Part shown: piece by piece, positions 1-10,878 of the stretch
Numbering within the stretch: position 1 is the first letter of the stretch
Layout: each line of letters begins with the position of its first letter
Assembly: GCA_033725935.1 (NCBI GenBank)
Contig: MU867061.1
Span: 1,341,063 to 1,405,062 of the forward strand
Reading direction: 5' to 3'
DNA length: 64,000 bases
Source of the DNA: Cladorrhinum sp. PSN259
Taxonomy: Eukaryota > Ascomycota > Sordariomycetes > Sordariales > Podosporaceae
The notes under the pieces: generated by a model
The model's input: the letters and a program-made list of their open reading frames with translations, nothing else
What the model was told of the DNA's origin: nothing
The model's database searches: none
Translations under genes and position numbers: made by a program

Positions 1-2
1 AG

Positions 3-2053
3 GAGACATTACGAAGATCTGAATCCAGAGAGCCACGCAACAGCTTTGGAGGAAGGCCCAGCTTGACGATCCGACGGAGCATCACCCTTGCGAGACACAA
101 TAGCAGCAAACAACCAGATATGAGGCTGTCTTTTGATCTTGACACGCTCGAAACTCTCACTCCAGCCCGTAGTCGTCCTCAGCTGGGCCGTACGGTTTCG
201 TTCAACGTCACATCCACCTCTGCGCCGTCCCCAATTGCTTCGCCCTCCGAGAGCATCCAACCTGTCTTCCCTTCATCTTTCGCCTCAGATGAGGCCACAA
301 CAATCACATCAACTCTTCGGCATCTCAACGAGTTTTCTACCGAAGGCTTGCGCACCTTGCTCTTTGCCCACCGTTTCCTCACCGAATCTGAATATGCCAC
401 TTTCAAGTCTCTCCACCAGACAGCATCCACCTCCCTTACTGACCGGGAATCCATGCTTGAATCCGCAGTCGACAGTATCGAGTCCTCCCTCTCCCTCTTA
501 GGAGCCTCCGGCATCGAAGACAAACTTCAAGTGGGCGTCCCAGAAACAATCTCTCGCCTGCGCCGTGCAAACATCAAAATCTGGATGCTCACTGGTGACA
601 AGCGCGAAACGGCAGTCAACATTGCCCAGTCGGCAAGAATATGTCTTCCTTATTCAACAATATCCACTTTGGACGGAGCACCCGGCAACCCACCCCTCGA
701 AACACAACTGGAAAGCATATCGACTTCAGTTCCGGAAGCTATCCACTCAGTCTTGGTTCTTGACGGGCCAACGCTCACCACCATACAATCCTCCCCGGAG
801 CTTTTCAAAAAATTCGTTTCATTGAGCCTCAGAATTCACTCCGTTATCTTATCCCGTGCTACGCCCCTACAAAAATCTCTCATGGTCACGTCCCTCCGCT
901 CCGCCTCGAAAAAGTCAATCACTCTGTCCATTGGAGACGGCCTAAACGATCTTTCCATGCTTTCCTCTGCCCACATCGGAATCGGTATCTCGGGACGAGA
1001 AGGTTTACAAGCGGCACGTGTAGCCGATTACTCGATTGCACAGTTCCGTTTTCTCGCGAAGCTCTTGCTCGTCCATGGAAGGTGGAACTACAGTCGAACA
1101 GCCAAGTTCGTCCTGTCAACTTTCTGGAAGGAATTCTTCTTCAGCGTGCCTTCTGCGATTTACCAAAGATACAATGGATACACGGGCACCAGTTTGTACG
1201 AAAGTGCGAGCTTGCTGGTCAGTACGACAGTGTTTACCAGCTTGTGCGTCATTTTGCCTGGTGTGTGGGAGCAGGATCTGAGGGCAAACACGTTAATGGC
1301 CGTTCCAGAGTTGTATGTCTACGGACAGAGAGGCAAAGGACTAAACCTCGGGCGATTTGGGATCTGGATTTTGGGGGCGGCTCTGGAAGGGGTTGGGGTG
1401 TGGTTCCTGTGCTGGACTCTGTATGGAGGCATGGGCAGGGCGGTTGTGAAGGATGGAGGGTTGTACGCTTTGGGCAATTTGGTCTTTTCGGTAAATATTA
1501 TGTGGATTAATATGAAGTTGTGGTAAGTTTTGACATTTTTTCGGAAGGAGAAGCAACTGGACAGGACGACAGATCACTAATGAGTTTGTTCAACAGGATC
1601 TTGGATACGAATTACAAGACGATATTCATACTGGCTACCTTTGGAATTGAGGTGGCCGGGTGGTGGTTATGGCAGGTCGCTCTTGCCGGCGCCTATAAGA
1701 ACGGGCTTTGGCTGTACCTCGTTCACGATGGGCTTTTCAAGGCTTTTGGAACGGACCCGGCTTGGTGGGTGGCTTTTTTCGCTGTGCTGGGACTTTTGGC
1801 TTCCTTTGAGATTGGAATGCGGTCTATCAAACGGAGTTTGGTTATTCGGGGGCTTTGGAGCCCTGACAAGAGGTGGCTCAAGTGGTCGACATGGAAGAAG
1901 GCGTTCCGTCCGTCGAGGGCCGGTGAGGTCTGGGAAGAAGGGGATCAGGGGAGCATCGAGAATTGGGATGTTGAGCTGTGGCAGTTGATGGAGAAGGATC
2001 CTGACATCAGGGAGACTTTGCAGAAGATGAGTAAGTTGGTTCCAGAGGAGTGA
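3..2053 (+). CDS. P4-type phospholipid flippase, Dnf3-like (5' partial)
   Basis: C-terminal part of a type IV P-type ATPase, the lipid flippases that move phospholipids from the outer to the cytosolic leaflet of Golgi, endosome and plasma membranes. The frame is open to the left window edge, so the N-terminus, actuator domain and the DKTG phosphorylation site lie outside. Two coding exons: 3-1522 and 1597-2053, with a 74-bp GTAAGT intron carrying a CTAAT branch site; the split TGG codon keeps the frame. Visible P-ATPase motifs are TGDK at 591-602 and the hinge GDGLND at 933-950 (most relatives have Ala in place of Leu), followed by the P4-typical HGRWNYSR segment and GTSLYE, which resembles the Dnf3 subgroup. 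Several hydrophobic segments follow, as expected for the last membrane helices, then a charged tail. The P4 assignment is firm; the Dnf3 subgroup is inferred from remembered family motifs. Confidence 0.9.
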
Positions 2054-3477
2054 GTGTGTGAGCGAGGATGATCATGAGGTCATGGTTCCAAAGTGGTGGA
2101 TTTGGTGGCATATGTTTGGTTGGTTTGAAAGCAGTTTCTTTTTTCTTTTCTTCCTTCGTTGATGTCATTCAGTCAGTAGATCGCAGATACCCCCCTTGTT
2201 TAGTGCAGATTCTAGATTTCGACTTTTTTGCTTATTCAATAGTAGATCGTGTATTGTCTTGGTTTTGTATGTGATGGCTTCACTCATTGGATCAATAATC
2301 ACACAGAATGCCGTAGGCCAAGAACTTGTGATTTTGGTGCCGTCCCTCCCGAATCCGAATTCGACGCCACTCATTTGATTCTCAAAAACATAAAGTCCCG
2401 TCATTCATCGGGGGTGCTGTTGGTGTTTCACAAGCGACAAACTATTGTGGTATAGTGTGCCCCATTTTTTGGTACAAAAACCCGTGCATTAGTGATTAAA
2501 ATGTGGGTTGCTGTTGTGCTGCGCCCTCGTGTTGACGGGGAATACCCCTGTGACAACTTCACTTCACACGTAATCCAACCATTTTCACTACCAAGTTTTT
2601 GGTCAGTGGTCACATCGCTCACATCGCTCGCATTCGCGACGACAAGAGGTTTTGGTACTCTTTTGGTTTGTCTGCCTTATGGGGAGGAGCCAGTCACACG
2701 CTGGGAACCCAAAAAAAACCCCCGGCAATGCAAACTGGTGTTCTGTAGTCACTGCAAAGGTATACAACACCACCAAAATCAGCACTTCCTCCGGCCACAA
2801 CTGTGCCTCTAGATTCTTTTTTTTTTTTTTTTTTTTTTTGGTTTCTACAACTCCTGAATGTATATATGTTTGGTCTTTGTATTTATTAGAAAGTACCAAA
2901 GATGATTTAGCAGGGGGGGGGGGGGGGTTTTGGCGTTGAAAACGGTGGTGTTTTAGTGGTTGCCTCTATTTTGCGATACTGATTATTTAGTCCACGGCGT
3001 GGTGTCCGGTCAGTCACCTCGGACTGCTGCCTGAGGAACGGGGGAATTGGGAAAGAAAGCGGAGGCGCGTGAGAGGTCGGATTGATTGTCGGAGGGTTTT
3101 TTGTTTAAACTATACTATGGTACACTAGAACCTCCATTTGGACCCCACCGTGCCCGCCCAGAATTCAATACCAAGGAATCCTTTTTTTTTTTTTTGCGAA
3201 TTTTGTGCCTTACCATAGTAAACACCCAGAGTTCCATCGCGCGGTTGCAAACAAGCGCCTTGGCTTTTCCCTACGGCGTATATGTACGTTTTGGGATTGA
3301 CTGGGGAATGGCTCTGGTTGGTCAAGATTCGAGGAAAAAGAACAAAGAAAAGCTCTCCTGATTCCGGCAGTTTGGAATTGGGAACTGGATTGGGGAAATG
3401 CTCGCAAACAAAACTGAACTAAAAAAGGCCCAAAAGGGAGAGCGTTGACCACAAAGTGAAGTCGGGACCATCCCAAA
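2054..3477. other. Intergenic, no gene seen
   Basis: Stretch between the flippase and the tRNA-Glu gene. It holds the flippase 3' UTR, a 23-base T run (2817-2839), a G run near 2912-2926 and a second T run near 3181-3195. The short open frames here overlap one another and show no family motif, so none is called. Confidence 0.6.
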
Positions 3478-3587
3478 TCGGGTATGGTGTAGCGGTAACA
3501 TCGTTGACTCTCACTTCTCAGAAGTGTCTGCTTTCTCTCTCTCTCGAGCTCTCTCAACAGCCCCGGGTTCGACTCACGGTATCCGAG
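3478..3587 (+). tRNA. tRNA-Glu (CTC) with a 39-nt intron
   Basis: Folds as a tRNA by eye. Acceptor stem 3478-3484 pairs with 3580-3586 (one G-U). The D stem GTGT/ACAT lies around 3487-3501. The anticodon stem GTTGA (3503-3507) pairs with TCAAC (3554-3558). The loop is CTCTCA then C, giving anticodon CTC at 3510-3512 after U33, so glutamate. The intron occupies 3514-3552, directly after position 37, the standard nuclear tRNA intron site. The T loop TTCGACT is at 3568-3574; the T stem CCGGG/CACGG has one G-A mismatch. The variable region is four nucleotides, and a T run starting about 3597 would end Pol III transcription. Mature length without the intron is 71 nt before CCA. The T-stem mismatch is the only sign against full function. 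Confidence 0.85.
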
Positions 3588-5427
3588 TCCTCATAGTTTT
3601 TTGTTGTCTTTTTGTCGATCGTGTTGCCGCAAAACGCGGTTCAGAAATTTTCAAGGCAGTTCTTCCTTTTTGGAAACTTTTTTTTTGGCAACACATTGGT
3701 CTGAGCGTCAGTCAGGTTGCTGGGAACGGAAATTTCGCCGGATCCTGACCAGCTCGGTTTGTTAGCTGACTGGGCTATCCCTTCGGACTGTGGCTCATTG
3801 CTTGTTTAGGGGCAGTTGCTTCATTCGCATTCCATCATCCTCACTCGAATGCGACTGTTCATTCTTTTATTACACTAGTGTTGAATGCACAGTGGAAGTT
3901 GTGGCCGAAAACTTCTGAGTCGGATGCTTGCAGGCAGCGCAGAGCCATGCCAACCTCCCTGATGGAACTTGAAGGGTCCAATCACCAATGCGGCTTCCCG
4001 TGGCTCCCCGCATCCCCGCTTTCGTGGGTCGCACGCAAGCGACACTGGACAAGCTGGAACCCGCCTTACGCAGTATTTTCTTGTCTCCAGAATTTTAAGC
4101 TTTTAGCCTACGGTTCTATCACGAGGAAAGTCGCAAAAATTGATTGTTTTTTCAAATTGGATACGGCCCCCCGCGGCGGCGCCGTGAACGTGCTCCCGGA
4201 TATTTTGCCCATCATTTCCGCCAACCAACCAAAAGCTGCTGGGAAGGCCACGAGGGGTGGGCTTGTCCAGGTCTGGGCGCGAGATGAGATGCATGCAAGG
4301 AGCCAATGGCAGCCACTTCGGCCAAGCCAAGATGAGTTTAACTAACCCATGGCCCGAACCCGCAAATCAAGGATCGACCACTTGGGCCTCCAAACTGCAA
4401 CCCACTCGTCCATTCGCGCCCTGGGGGAAAGCGCTCTTTTCAAAAAAAAAAAAAAGAGAAGAGATCGCCTCTCGCTCTGCCCTATCTTGGCAATCATGCA
4501 GGGGAGTCGATAAACTGGAACGTCACAGCTCCCTTATCCATCATGACATTGGCATCCTCGGCATCTCGTGGAAGTCTAGAAGGGATTTTCTCAATTTCTC
4601 TTACCTCTTCTTTTTCTCTTTTCATGTTTAACTCAGCCGATGCTGACGCGCTGATGATGCTCACGGATGACTGATCGACCGTCTACATGGGCGGCAATAC
4701 GCGATGAAGGCCTCGAGGGAAAAAAAACAACGAAATTGGAGGGATGATGTTGTGTCAGGCAGCGAGCATTCAACTTTGGTGGCAGGGGCTTGCCGGTATC
4801 TGTGGATCCCCCTTGGAGACCACATTGCACCCCGGCTGGGCTTCTCAACACCGCCGCCCACTCAGTCCAGACTCATCGTCACCCTACCAAAGCGGCTAGC
4901 TTACCTGCTTCCGGCAAGTCGTGCTGACAGCATTGGAGCTGTGCCTGCACCATTGAAATAACGCCTGCCTCCCTCATCATGCAGTGGAAGGGGCGCCACT
5001 CGAAGCCGTTGCCGTCGTTTTTTATTTTCACCTCCACAACCGTCAGCCGTCGACATACAACGGCCGCGACCTCCAGTTACCTTACCTCGGCGCGGTTGAT
5101 TACAGTAGAGTGTATCCCTTTCTGTGTACGGCCACCACCACTTTAGCCTGTGTGTGACAGCAGCATTTTCACTACACTTATTGTTCGTAATTTATTTGTA
5201 TACACGACATCTATACGCACGCGGAACAATTCCTCGGAGCTACCTACCTCCTCGTTGGGGACAACTCCCGTTTCCGGACAAAGGGAGCCCACCGACAGAA
5301 AAATATCTATATCAACATCGGACACATCCACTCCTGCTCCAGTGATACCCATACGCATACCGACACACGTTCACCCACCCACCCACAAACACACACACAC
5401 ACACACACACACACCCTCTCGTCCAAC
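3588..5427. other. Intergenic, no gene seen
   Basis: Upstream region of the SGNH esterase gene. It contains an A run at about 4442-4454 and a (CA)n microsatellite at about 5391-5414 immediately before the esterase start. Several chance open frames are present, but none has a recognisable domain, a signal peptide or a convincing splice pattern. Confidence 0.6.
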
Positions 5428-6262
5428 ATGGTCTTCCTTCCAGTACAGAGCCTCATGCTGGGTTTGTCCTACCCCTTTCCAGTGGATACCACTTCCATTC
5501 TCTAACACACTCACAGCTCTGGCCACACCACTAGCCAACCATGGCGTAGCAATCAACCACTTCAACCTTGGGGCGCGAGCCCTCGAGCCCCTGGGCAACG
5601 GCGTGCCACTCCGTATTTTACCTCTCGGAGCATCAATCACCTTTGGTCAGGGCTCCTCAGACGGCAATGGCTACCGGGCTCACCTCTACAACTACGTCGC
5701 AGCCGCCGGCAACCTCGTCAACATGGTCGGGTCCAGGAAATCAGGGTCAATGGCAGATAACGAAGTCGAGGGATGGCCGGGCAAGCGCGTCGAGGAGGTT
5801 CTCGTCGAAGCAAAGAAGATCACGCCCAAGACGAAACCAAATGTCATCCTCATCAACGCCGGCACGAACGACGCTCTTCAAAACTTTAAAGTGTCAGGGA
5901 CTTCGCAGCGGATGGAGACGCTCATCAATCAGCTATTCCAGGACAGTCCCAGGGCTACCATCGTGCTTAGCACGTTGATCATGAATCGCATCACCGCTGT
6001 GGAGTCGAGGGTGTTGGATATCAATGCGCAGTACCGGCAGTTGGCAAGCAAGTTGAGGGGTCAGGGGAAGAGGTTGGTGCTGGCGGAAATGCACGGCGAT
6101 AATGGAATTACCTCGTCCGACATGGCTGATGATACCCACCCCAACGATGTGGGTTACCAAAAGATGGCGAGCCTCTGGTTCCAGGCGCTCGTGGCTGCTA
6201 GCAATGAGGGTTTCCTGCAAAGGGCCGAATCCGTCTCGGGCATTTCGGACAGTGGGCCATAG
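5428..6262 (+). CDS. Secreted SGNH/GDSL-type esterase
   Basis: Predicted secreted ester hydrolase of the SGNH superfamily, 259 residues. Model: exon 5428-5461, intron 5462-5516 (GTTTGT donor, CTAAC branch, CACAG acceptor, 55 bp), exon 5517-6262. This splice places the only good ATG in frame and creates a hydrophobic N-terminus (about residues 1-18) that looks like a signal peptide; the long frame itself has no ATG ahead of the domain. Block I reads LPLGASITFG with nucleophile Ser51, with Ala where GDS families have Asp. Block III is GTND at 127-130, and block V is DDTHPND with Asp216 and His219. The likely setting is extracellular, on polysaccharide acetyl or lipid esters; the substrate cannot be read from the sequence. 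The layout also resembles fungal carbohydrate-esterase family 3 proteins, but that assignment is inference. Confidence 0.85.
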
Positions 6263-7833
6263 GGGGTCAATGTCAACTGGAAGGATTGATTTGGGGATTT
6301 AATTGGGTGGCTGAAAGGCTAGAATTTTTTTATTTTTTTTTTGCATTGGGTGGCGTCACGGTTATACACTATTGGGTTTGGAGTGGATCGGATAGAGCAA
6401 AGCATGGCTATGGAGTATTGGTACTTTTGGGATATACCTCCTTTTTGGGATATAACTACCTGTCACTTTCTGTGCTCATGAGTATACTGTACTTTTAGCA
6501 GGGCGTTGGGGTTGTCCAAGAGGACACGCACAATTAGATTAGAATGATGCTATGATAAACACGTTTGGAACACAAACACCGAAAAAAACAAAAGCATGTC
6601 TTGAAAGAAGTTGGATTTGCAGTGAATATACCCAGTACAGAAATATTCCGGAGTAATGATTTGTGATAAAGACGTCATGATTAGCAGGGCTGGCTCAGCT
6701 GCCATGTACGTTGCTGATCATTGATCTGTATGTCTCGGCGAAAATTGTGTGTGTTGTCAGGCTAGCGGTTGGGTGTGATATCACATCTTGTTTGATTTGT
6801 GGCTTCAGCAGATCTGCAATTTCGATGAGAAATTAATGTACACTAGGCATTTAGTCTTTTGATATGTTATTTGTCTCAACTGGAATATCAGGTACACAAT
6901 GCGTGCACTGTTTGTCACTTTTTTGTGATAACTGGACAGGGTATGTGTTGTCATGACGTCGCAGACGAAAATGCCCCGGTTGGATCCAACATATTTTTCT
7001 TTTTTCTAAATAGTTCTTCTCAATAGACGGTGATAAGGCAGCACCAATTGCTTTTTTTTTTCTTCGGGGTTTTGCCACAAATATGATTCAGATGAGGCAA
7101 GTAGTCTGACTCCTTCACGGCGGTGGAAGGGAATCGTTTTACTTATAGGATTGTTTTAAAAGACGTAGATTGGATTATATCACTCTGGTATCTGGTGATT
7201 TTGCACAATTAAATTTCTTCCACCACCATGTATCTCCCTGTCGGTGAGCACTGAGTTGGATGTTGGAAGAGAAAGAGGGAAAGAGACGAACCGAGAAGGG
7301 GGGGGGGGTTATACTCGCGGGATGTCGGGACTTTGTTCATCACGAGGAAAGTGCGTGGTCACCGGATCACAGTGAGAACAGCAGGTATGTTATTTAAAGA
7401 AGTTTCTTACCGTGGCCTCATCAGGCAGGTGCGCAACTGCCTATTAAGTTATGCACAACATCACCTCATGTTCAACCAAACCAAGCCACTACCTCTAAAT
7501 AACACTGACGTCGTCCTGGCATTGAGTGGAGTGGTTTGCCAATCCAGTTTTTCTTCCTTCCTTCCCTCGAGCTGCAAACAAACCTTGATCCACCCCACCC
7601 CCACCACTCCAACCATGAATGAGCCCGATGCGTAGAATGAATCCCTCCTAGACGTATCAGAACAGAGTTTTGGCTTATTTTGATTTTGTCCACAGTTGTT
7701 GTGGTGAATATTTGTACAACGCATCGTTAAAATGTGCGAAAAAGAAGCAGAGATTGTGCTGTAGGTAATATAAAAACTTGAATTGGATATTTTTTTCGAC
7801 CCGACTGTGAGTGGTCCAAATTTTCTTTCCAAT
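6263..7833. other. Intergenic, no gene seen
   Basis: AT-rich stretch between two convergent genes, holding both 3' ends. It contains short T and A runs and a G run near 7300-7309. No open frame with a recognisable domain and no tRNA-like fold was seen. Confidence 0.6.
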
Positions 7834-9191
7834 CTACCAGTCATTGTTTAAGGTGACCTGGCCCTGGTCGTCACCGCCATCATGACGCCGTCCGGGATCA
7901 TCATCAGAGAAAAGCGTCGCTACGGTCGACCCAGGTAAATCTCTCAGAGCTCGCTGACGTGCTTCAAGATGAACGGAAGAGTCCAGACCGATGCTGCCAT
8001 ACTGAGACTGAGGACGAGACGGTTCCGCTAAAAGAGACAAAATCGTAAAGAAAGACTCGAACCCCTTATCCAGGAGAATCTGCCGCAAGAAGGTCCGGGT
8101 GGGTGTTTGGCGAATAGTAATGTACGCTAGTATCAGGTACTTGTCCCGTAGTACGGGGTGGCTTTGGGCTATTCGTTTGGGACTTTTTGTGTTGTGCGCG
8201 TGGGCAAAGGTCATGAGGACGGATTTTGAGATTGATTCCATCAGCTCGTAAAACAACGAGATGGTGGGCCTAGCGGGTTGGGGGTCTGCGCCGAACCTGA
8301 AACGGGACGACTCTGCAGCACTGCCATCTGAGAATCGGATCCAGAGACTCCTCCGAGATGAGACTGTTTTGGGTGAAAACCCGCCGACCACAAAGTAGAA
8401 TCGGTAAGTCGCTCGCGCCAACCGCTCCTTGTCGGAAGCGCTGAGTCCCCGGCCGGGCGTCCTGTAGGTGCTGACCCATTCATTCATAAACGAGATCAAG
8501 GGCTCGACGACAAGACGATGAATTCTCGCGATTCTGACTAAGAGGGTCGTTGGAGCATCGTGAAGGAGTGGTTCGATGCCGATATCTTGTGGTGTTTCTA
8601 CGCTCTGGTCGTCGTATAGTTTCTTGAATCTTTTCCTCCACTCGACAGTTTTTTGACATAGGCGACTTGGTCCTCGCCGCCGACTTTGTCCCGGTTACTT
8701 CGAGCGTTTGCTGCCTTCATCAAAAGATCAAATTCTAGCCCGGTGGCTAACTCGTCGAGTATTGCGCCCTCTGCGCAAAGACCTAGAGAGTTCTTGAGGC
8801 ATTGCCACAGAGCAACGTTTTTCTCTGGTAAGAACTGCTGAAGAAAGACAGGCGAAGCTTGGATCAAAGTTGAAAGGCCGGCGAAGTCGAGGTGCGAAAT
8901 AATCATGCGTCGTATCTCTGGAGGAAACTCCTCGATGTTCCGGATAGGGGTTGCAGAGTCCGTGGTGGTACCCCTTGCAGTTTGTGAGACCTCCAGGCTT
9001 GCTGCTAGAGAACCTCTGCGCCCTGTGAGATCGGCTACATCTACTTCAGTGGGTTCGATTCCCATCGGCACCGCCCTTTTGGTTGGACGAAGTGGTAGCC
9101 CGGTCGTCACGCCGTCTGGAAATTGCGCTTTCTTGTGTATCGATGCCCAACTCCCTGAGAAGTTCGGATGTCCCAGCCAGTTTGTAGTCAT
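7834..9191 (-). CDS. F-box domain protein, reading frame broken
   Basis: Probable substrate-receptor subunit of an SCF-type ubiquitin ligase. The first frame starts at ATG 9191 and carries an F-box at about residues 86-125 (EFPPEIRRMIISHL, then LIQASPVFLQQF). It runs into a stop at 8598. A second frame, open from about 8694 down to the stop at 7834, continues with a basic stretch (VEWRKRFKKLYDD) and a 270-residue C-terminal region of no known fold. The two fit as one protein of about 452 residues if one base is missing in the six-base homopolymer at 8649-8654, or if a non-standard splice lies between about 8598 and 8696. I found no intron with acceptable donor, branch site and acceptor there. 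It may be a sequencing indel, a true frameshift or a truncated protein. The downstream frame has no stops over 800 bp, which argues against old decay. Confidence 0.65.
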
Positions 9192-10105
9192 GGCGTTGAG
9201 CCAACGAACTGATGCAATTTAAGGCCGGGAATATCTTCAGGAGTTGTTATTGTAGAAACTGTTCAGAGTGCATTTGAAGCGAAGAAAGGCAACAGGTAAT
9301 CATAATATACTGACAAGACAATTCAAGCTGAGTTTCGTGCTGACACCCAATGGCACGGGATCACTTCCAAATCTTGGCAGAGAGCTGACAGGAATTGACT
9401 CACTGCAGCCTAATAAGTTCTTCCAATAAAATGCAAGAAGACTATTTCAATCATTCTCATGATCTTTCCTGCCTGTTCCCATCTGAGTCGCAGCTGTACC
9501 CCCTTTTCAGCGGTGTGTATCTGCAATCATCGACAAAGACAACCGTTAGTTACAGTTTCATTTTCATACTCTGTTAACAATGAATTGGTCTTATTCAAAA
9601 CTTGCCCCAGAAAGCTAGCTAGCTGCATGTCATCATCTCCTCGTTTTCATCTCCTCATTGTGATTTTCTCTGAGGATGTTTCTATGGCAACCATAACCCC
9701 TCTTTTTTTGCTGGCAACACTGTTTGCCGTTGCACTGTCGTGTCGATACCTGACCTGTGCATTATCTCTCTTGTGCATCATATCTCTTTACACTATGAGG
9801 GCTCAAAAAAGGCTGTCCAGGTTGCAAACCTGAATCTCCGCTCCTATGATACTTGATACATTCCAAATTGGTTTAAACACTCTTCTTCACAGTCCAACGC
9901 TCCGAGTGTCCTGTGACTTTCATCTTCAATATTGGAAATCAATCGCTACATGCACATATATTGCTCTACCGCTTTCGTATACCTTTAAAAAAAAAAAGCA
10001 GGGTATCAAACGCCAACGCTCCAATGCCAGTAATATAGATGTTGTGTTACAATGTTCGTGCTGTGTCCATCCCATGCCCAACCTCTCGTCGTCCCAAGCC
10101 AAGCT
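9192..10105. other. Intergenic, no gene seen
   Basis: Region between the F-box gene start and the 3' end of the Cys-rich gene, both on the minus strand. It would hold the F-box promoter. Short plus-strand open frames here are hydrophobic or low complexity and lack support. Confidence 0.55.
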
Positions 10106-10878
10106 TCATTGAGCCACCACCACACCCAGTTCAATAAGTGCAACATCCAGCGAGTCTTCACTAGATATACTCGAGTGTCTGTGTCAAAAGAAGTTCAGGG
10201 GTCAGCACAGAGTTTTCTTGTTTTCCATCACTTTTCCAGGTAATAGGTAAAAAAAACTTACGAAAGTTGACTCCACCCCCTATTTTGCCTCCCAAGTATC
10301 TTCATGTTCTTGATGTCAGTGACATCCTCCATCACCACATCCGTGGCCGTCTCGTCATCATCAACCCCCCGAGTGAGCCCATCCATCAACATCCCAGCCC
10401 CGGCCTCCCAAACCCTCCAAGCTGCCTCCCTCACATTTCCCTTCTCGCTCAAGTCGTAGACGGATGGATCCTGTCTCCAATACAAAAAGATGCGGCCAAA
10501 CTGATCATACACTGCCTCCAGCGTTGGTTTGTCACACCCGTCGCATCCCAGCTCTGTTTGTGTGAGTAACTCGACAACCGAGTGTGTGGTGTCGCATGTT
10601 GAGCAGATCCAGTGGACTGGAAAGGAGTGCGGGATGACTTGTTGACCGCGACTGTCCAGGTCTGGGCATTGGCGGCAATAGGTGTGGCTGCAGGAGCAAG
10701 AATTTGATGAGAGAGACTCAGAGGATGATGATGGGGACGGGGGAACGGTGGTGGTGGTGTGGGCGCAGTGGCAGCATTGTCTGAAGCATGGTGAGAGAGG
10801 GGAAGTCGGTTGGATCTGAGAGGGCGGAGGAGGGGGAAGGGCGTCGGTCCCTTTTGGTGATGCATTTTGCCGACTCAT
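10106..10878 (-). CDS. Cys-rich putative zinc-binding protein
   Basis: Unrecognised fungal protein of 229 residues in the spliced model. The N-terminal third is Pro/Ser-rich. The middle has paired cysteines and histidines: CCHC near residue 35, CSCSHTYCRQC near 61-71, WICSTC near 91-96 and LGCDGC near 111-116. This resembles two zinc ribbons or knuckles, as in the fungal putative double zinc ribbon proteins. The continuous frame stops at 10258, but that stop overlaps a GTAAGT donor (10261) followed by a CTGAC branch and an ACACAG acceptor (10179). Exon 1 is therefore 10878-10262 and exon 2 is 10178-10106, adding 23 residues. Without splicing the protein is 206 residues. Zinc binding is inferred from cysteine spacing only; no enzymatic motif is seen. 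Confidence 0.65.

Noticed and set aside
9051..9072. T-arm-like GGGTTCGATTCCC on the plus strand
   Set aside because: No A box, acceptor stem or anticodon arm is upstream; it is the complement of coding sequence of the F-box gene (MGIEP).
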